Translations under genes and position numbers: made by a program | Origin: Caldisericota bacterium | Lineage (GTDB): Bacteria > CAIJMQ01 > JAADFP01 | DNA: 6,679 bases | Assembly: GCA_013152825.1 (NCBI GenBank) | Contig: JAADFP010000099.1 | Span: 1-6,679 of the forward strand | Reading direction: 5' to 3' | The notes under the pieces: model-generated | Databases searched by the model: none | What the model was told of the DNA's origin: nothing | The model's input: only the letters and a program-made list of their open reading frames with translations | In this document: positions 5,653 to 6,679 of the stretch, piece by piece | Layout of the letters: each line of letters opens with the position of its first letter | Numbering within the stretch: the stretch's first letter is position 1

Positions 5653-5767
5653 TACTCACCTATTCACTTATTAACTACTCACTACCCCTTCCCTCACTAC
5701 TATCTACTCGCTACTAACTACTCCCCCCAGTCTAACGTCTACAGTCTCTGGCCTACAGCCTAACCTC
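5653..5767. repeat. Degenerate heptanucleotide tandem array (plus-strand TACTCAC, grading into TACAGTC)
   Basis: From 5653 the plus strand can be cut into T-starting, C-ending 7-mers: TACTCAC at 5653, TATTCAC at 5661, TATTAAC at 5669, TACTCAC at 5676, TACCCCT at 5683, then an 8-mer at 5690. From 5698 ten units follow in unbroken 7-bp phase up to 5767. These include TACTATC, TACTCGC and TACTAAC, and later TAACGTC, TACAGTC (5740) and TACAGCC (5754). Most units fit T-A-C-N-N-N-C. On the minus strand, which is the transcribed sense here, the units read GTGAGTA and GACTGTA. The array begins inside the hflX-rluB spacer and covers the hflX stop codon. It is comparable to the heptameric short tandem repeats known from cyanobacteria, though much more diverged. 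Confidence 0.7.
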
Positions 5768-6679
5768 CCAGCAGTCCTTTTATCTTTTGTGCCAATGACT
5801 TATCTAATTTTGCCCTAATCTGCACCCCATTCTCCCGGGATAGCTCATTCAACACTTCCCCCTGCTGATAGATTTCGTTGAGCAGGAATAGTTTATCCTG
5901 GGGAAGGAAAATCTCCAATTCTTCCCTGGAATCCTTGAGTGTCTCCACTATCCTTGCTTTTAATTCCTCTAATCCTTCCCCGGTGAGTGAACTGACCAGC
6001 ACGGATTCCGGGTATTCCCTCTGCAGCCTCCTTTTTTCCCAGGGATTGAGAAGGTCAATCTTGTTAAAAATTTCTACCATGGGTTTGTCCAGGACTCCCA
6101 GTTCTCCCAATATTTTTTTCACGGTCTTTATCATCTCTTCTTTTTCCGTACTGGAAGCATCCACTACATGCAGCAGAAAAGTGGCATTGACTGTTTCCTC
6201 CAGGGTAGCTTTGAAGGAAGCCAGAAGTTCAGTAGGAAGGCGACGGATAAATCCTACTGTATCGGTAAGAATGACCATCTGACGGTTAGGCAGATACAGT
6301 TTTCTCATGCGTGTATCCAAGGTCATAAATAGCTTGTTTCCCGCCGGGAGGTGGGAACGGGTAAGCGCATTGATAAGACTGGTTTTCCCAGCATTAGTGT
6401 ATCCTACGATTGCACCCAGGGGCAAGCCAAATTTCCTCCTCCTTCTCCCGATATTCTCCCGGTGACGGAGTAGTTTGGCCAGCTTTTTTTCCAATCTTTT
6501 GATCTTTACCTGTATTTTCCTGCGGTCATATTCTAACTGCCTTTCTCCTGGTCCACGCGTGCCAATGCCACCTCCCAGGCGAGAGAGCTCCTTGCCTTTG
6601 CCAGTAAGCCGGGGAAGAAGGTATTTAAGTTGTGCCAGCTCCACTTCTATTTTGCCTTCTTCCGTATGCGCATGTTGGG
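5760..6679 (-). CDS. hflX: GTPase HflX, N-terminus beyond window edge
   Basis: HflX is a ribosome-associated GTPase that binds the 50S subunit and splits stalled 70S ribosomes, especially under heat stress. The minus-strand frame stays open to the window end ('HAHTEEGKIEVELAQLKYLLPRL'), so a start at the GTG of 6644 is not real. About 305 C-terminal residues are seen of the usual 360-430. The HflX-specific glycine-rich segment 'GGGIGTRGPGERQLEYDRR' comes first, then a basic coiled-coil linker. The GTPase domain has G1 'GYTNAGKTS', a G2-region 'TLDTRMRKL', G3 'DTVGF', G4 'NKID' and G5 'SSLTGEG'. The common RGPGET is RGPGER here. The C-terminal domain ends in Gly-Gly and TAG (5760-5762). It is upstream of rluB on the same strand, a neighbour also acting on the large ribosomal subunit. 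Confidence 0.95.
   Translation of the reverse strand, partial: QHAHTEEGKIEVELAQLKYLLPRLTGKGKELSRLGGGIGTRGPGERQLEYDRRKIQVKIKRLEKKLAKLLRHRENIGRRRRKFGLPLGAIVGYTNAGKTSLINALTRSHLPAGNKLFMTLDTRMRKLYLPNRQMVILTDTVGFIRRLPTELLASFKATLEETVNATFLLHVVDASSTEKEEMIKTVKKILGELGVLDKPMVEIFNKIDLLNPWEKRRLQREYPESVLVSSLTGEGLEELKARIVETLKDSREELEIFLPQDKLFLLNEIYQQGEVLNELSRENGVQIRAKLDKSLAQKIKGLLGG

Larger units (their letters stand above)
5505..5759. other. Repeat-filled spacer between hflX and rluB
   Basis: This 255-bp spacer has no supported gene. In plus order it holds small hairpins (TTCC/GGAA around 5541-5551 and again near 5599-5608), the CCCCGATA palindrome, the 8-9-mer repeats and the heptamer array. Plus-strand ORFs through it merely translate the pyrimidine-rich repeats into Tyr/Thr/Pro/Leu-rich nonsense. 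Confidence 0.7.

Noticed and set aside
5653..5725. Possible CRISPR array in the repeat spacer
   Set aside because: Units are only 7 bp, diverged and without spacers, unlike CRISPR repeats of 21 bp or more with unique spacers.
5130..5763. Plus-strand ORFs of 120 and 123 codons opposite rluB and through the repeat spacer
   Set aside because: One is antisense to the rluB catalytic domain. The other translates the pyrimidine-rich repeats into low-complexity sequence with no ribosome site.

Overview
The window is a stretch of ordinary chromosome from a diderm (Gram-negative-type) bacterium. It holds a BamD lipoprotein gene, an LptE-like lipoprotein gene, and a pseudopilin of the long '[24 protein letters not shown]' type. 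These, the N-terminally extended TPR form of BamD and the small PUR-domain protein, fit an uncultured lineage such as Omnitrophota or a relative (Aerophobota, Ratteibacteria, Lentisphaerota-like groups). That placement is inference from protein style, not a phylogeny.

Layout. Positions 1-2143 (+) are an overlapping envelope/replication cluster: the 3' part of bamD, then lptE, then holA (DNA polymerase III delta). lptE overlaps bamD by 40 bp, and its restored reading frame would overlap the start of holA by 29 bp. As read here lptE is broken twice, each time by a perfect short tandem duplication (14 bp and 17 bp). Removing one copy of each restores a continuous 160-residue lipoprotein. Positions 2144-2399 hold no gene that I can support, only a small GC-rich hairpin. 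Positions 2400-3158 (+) carry a well-formed sigma70-type promoter and a stand-alone type II secretion/type IV pilus-like pseudopilin. Its best ATG, behind an ideal Shine-Dalgarno, is out of frame by one base. Positions 3159-3411 are intergenic with a second good promoter. Positions 3412-4779 (+) are a two-gene operon: a 79-aa PUR-alpha-like (DUF3276-type) nucleic-acid-binding protein and a GT4 glycosyltransferase starting 3 bp later.

The strand then switches. Positions 4788-6679 (-) hold hflX (C-terminal part, running off the window) followed by an RluB-type 23S rRNA pseudouridine synthase gene, both concerned with the large ribosomal subunit. The 255 bp between them is not ordinary spacer. 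It contains a perfect 8-bp inverted repeat and then a run of degenerate short tandem repeats: 8-9-mers like TTACCAAGA, then heptamers like TACTCAC, then heptamers like TACAGTC. The last ten heptamers are in unbroken 7-bp phase and reach the hflX stop codon.

I see no defence system, CRISPR array, insertion sequence, RNA gene or evident new multi-gene system. The observations worth a second look are the doubly duplicated lptE, the pseudopilin start, and the heptanucleotide array.
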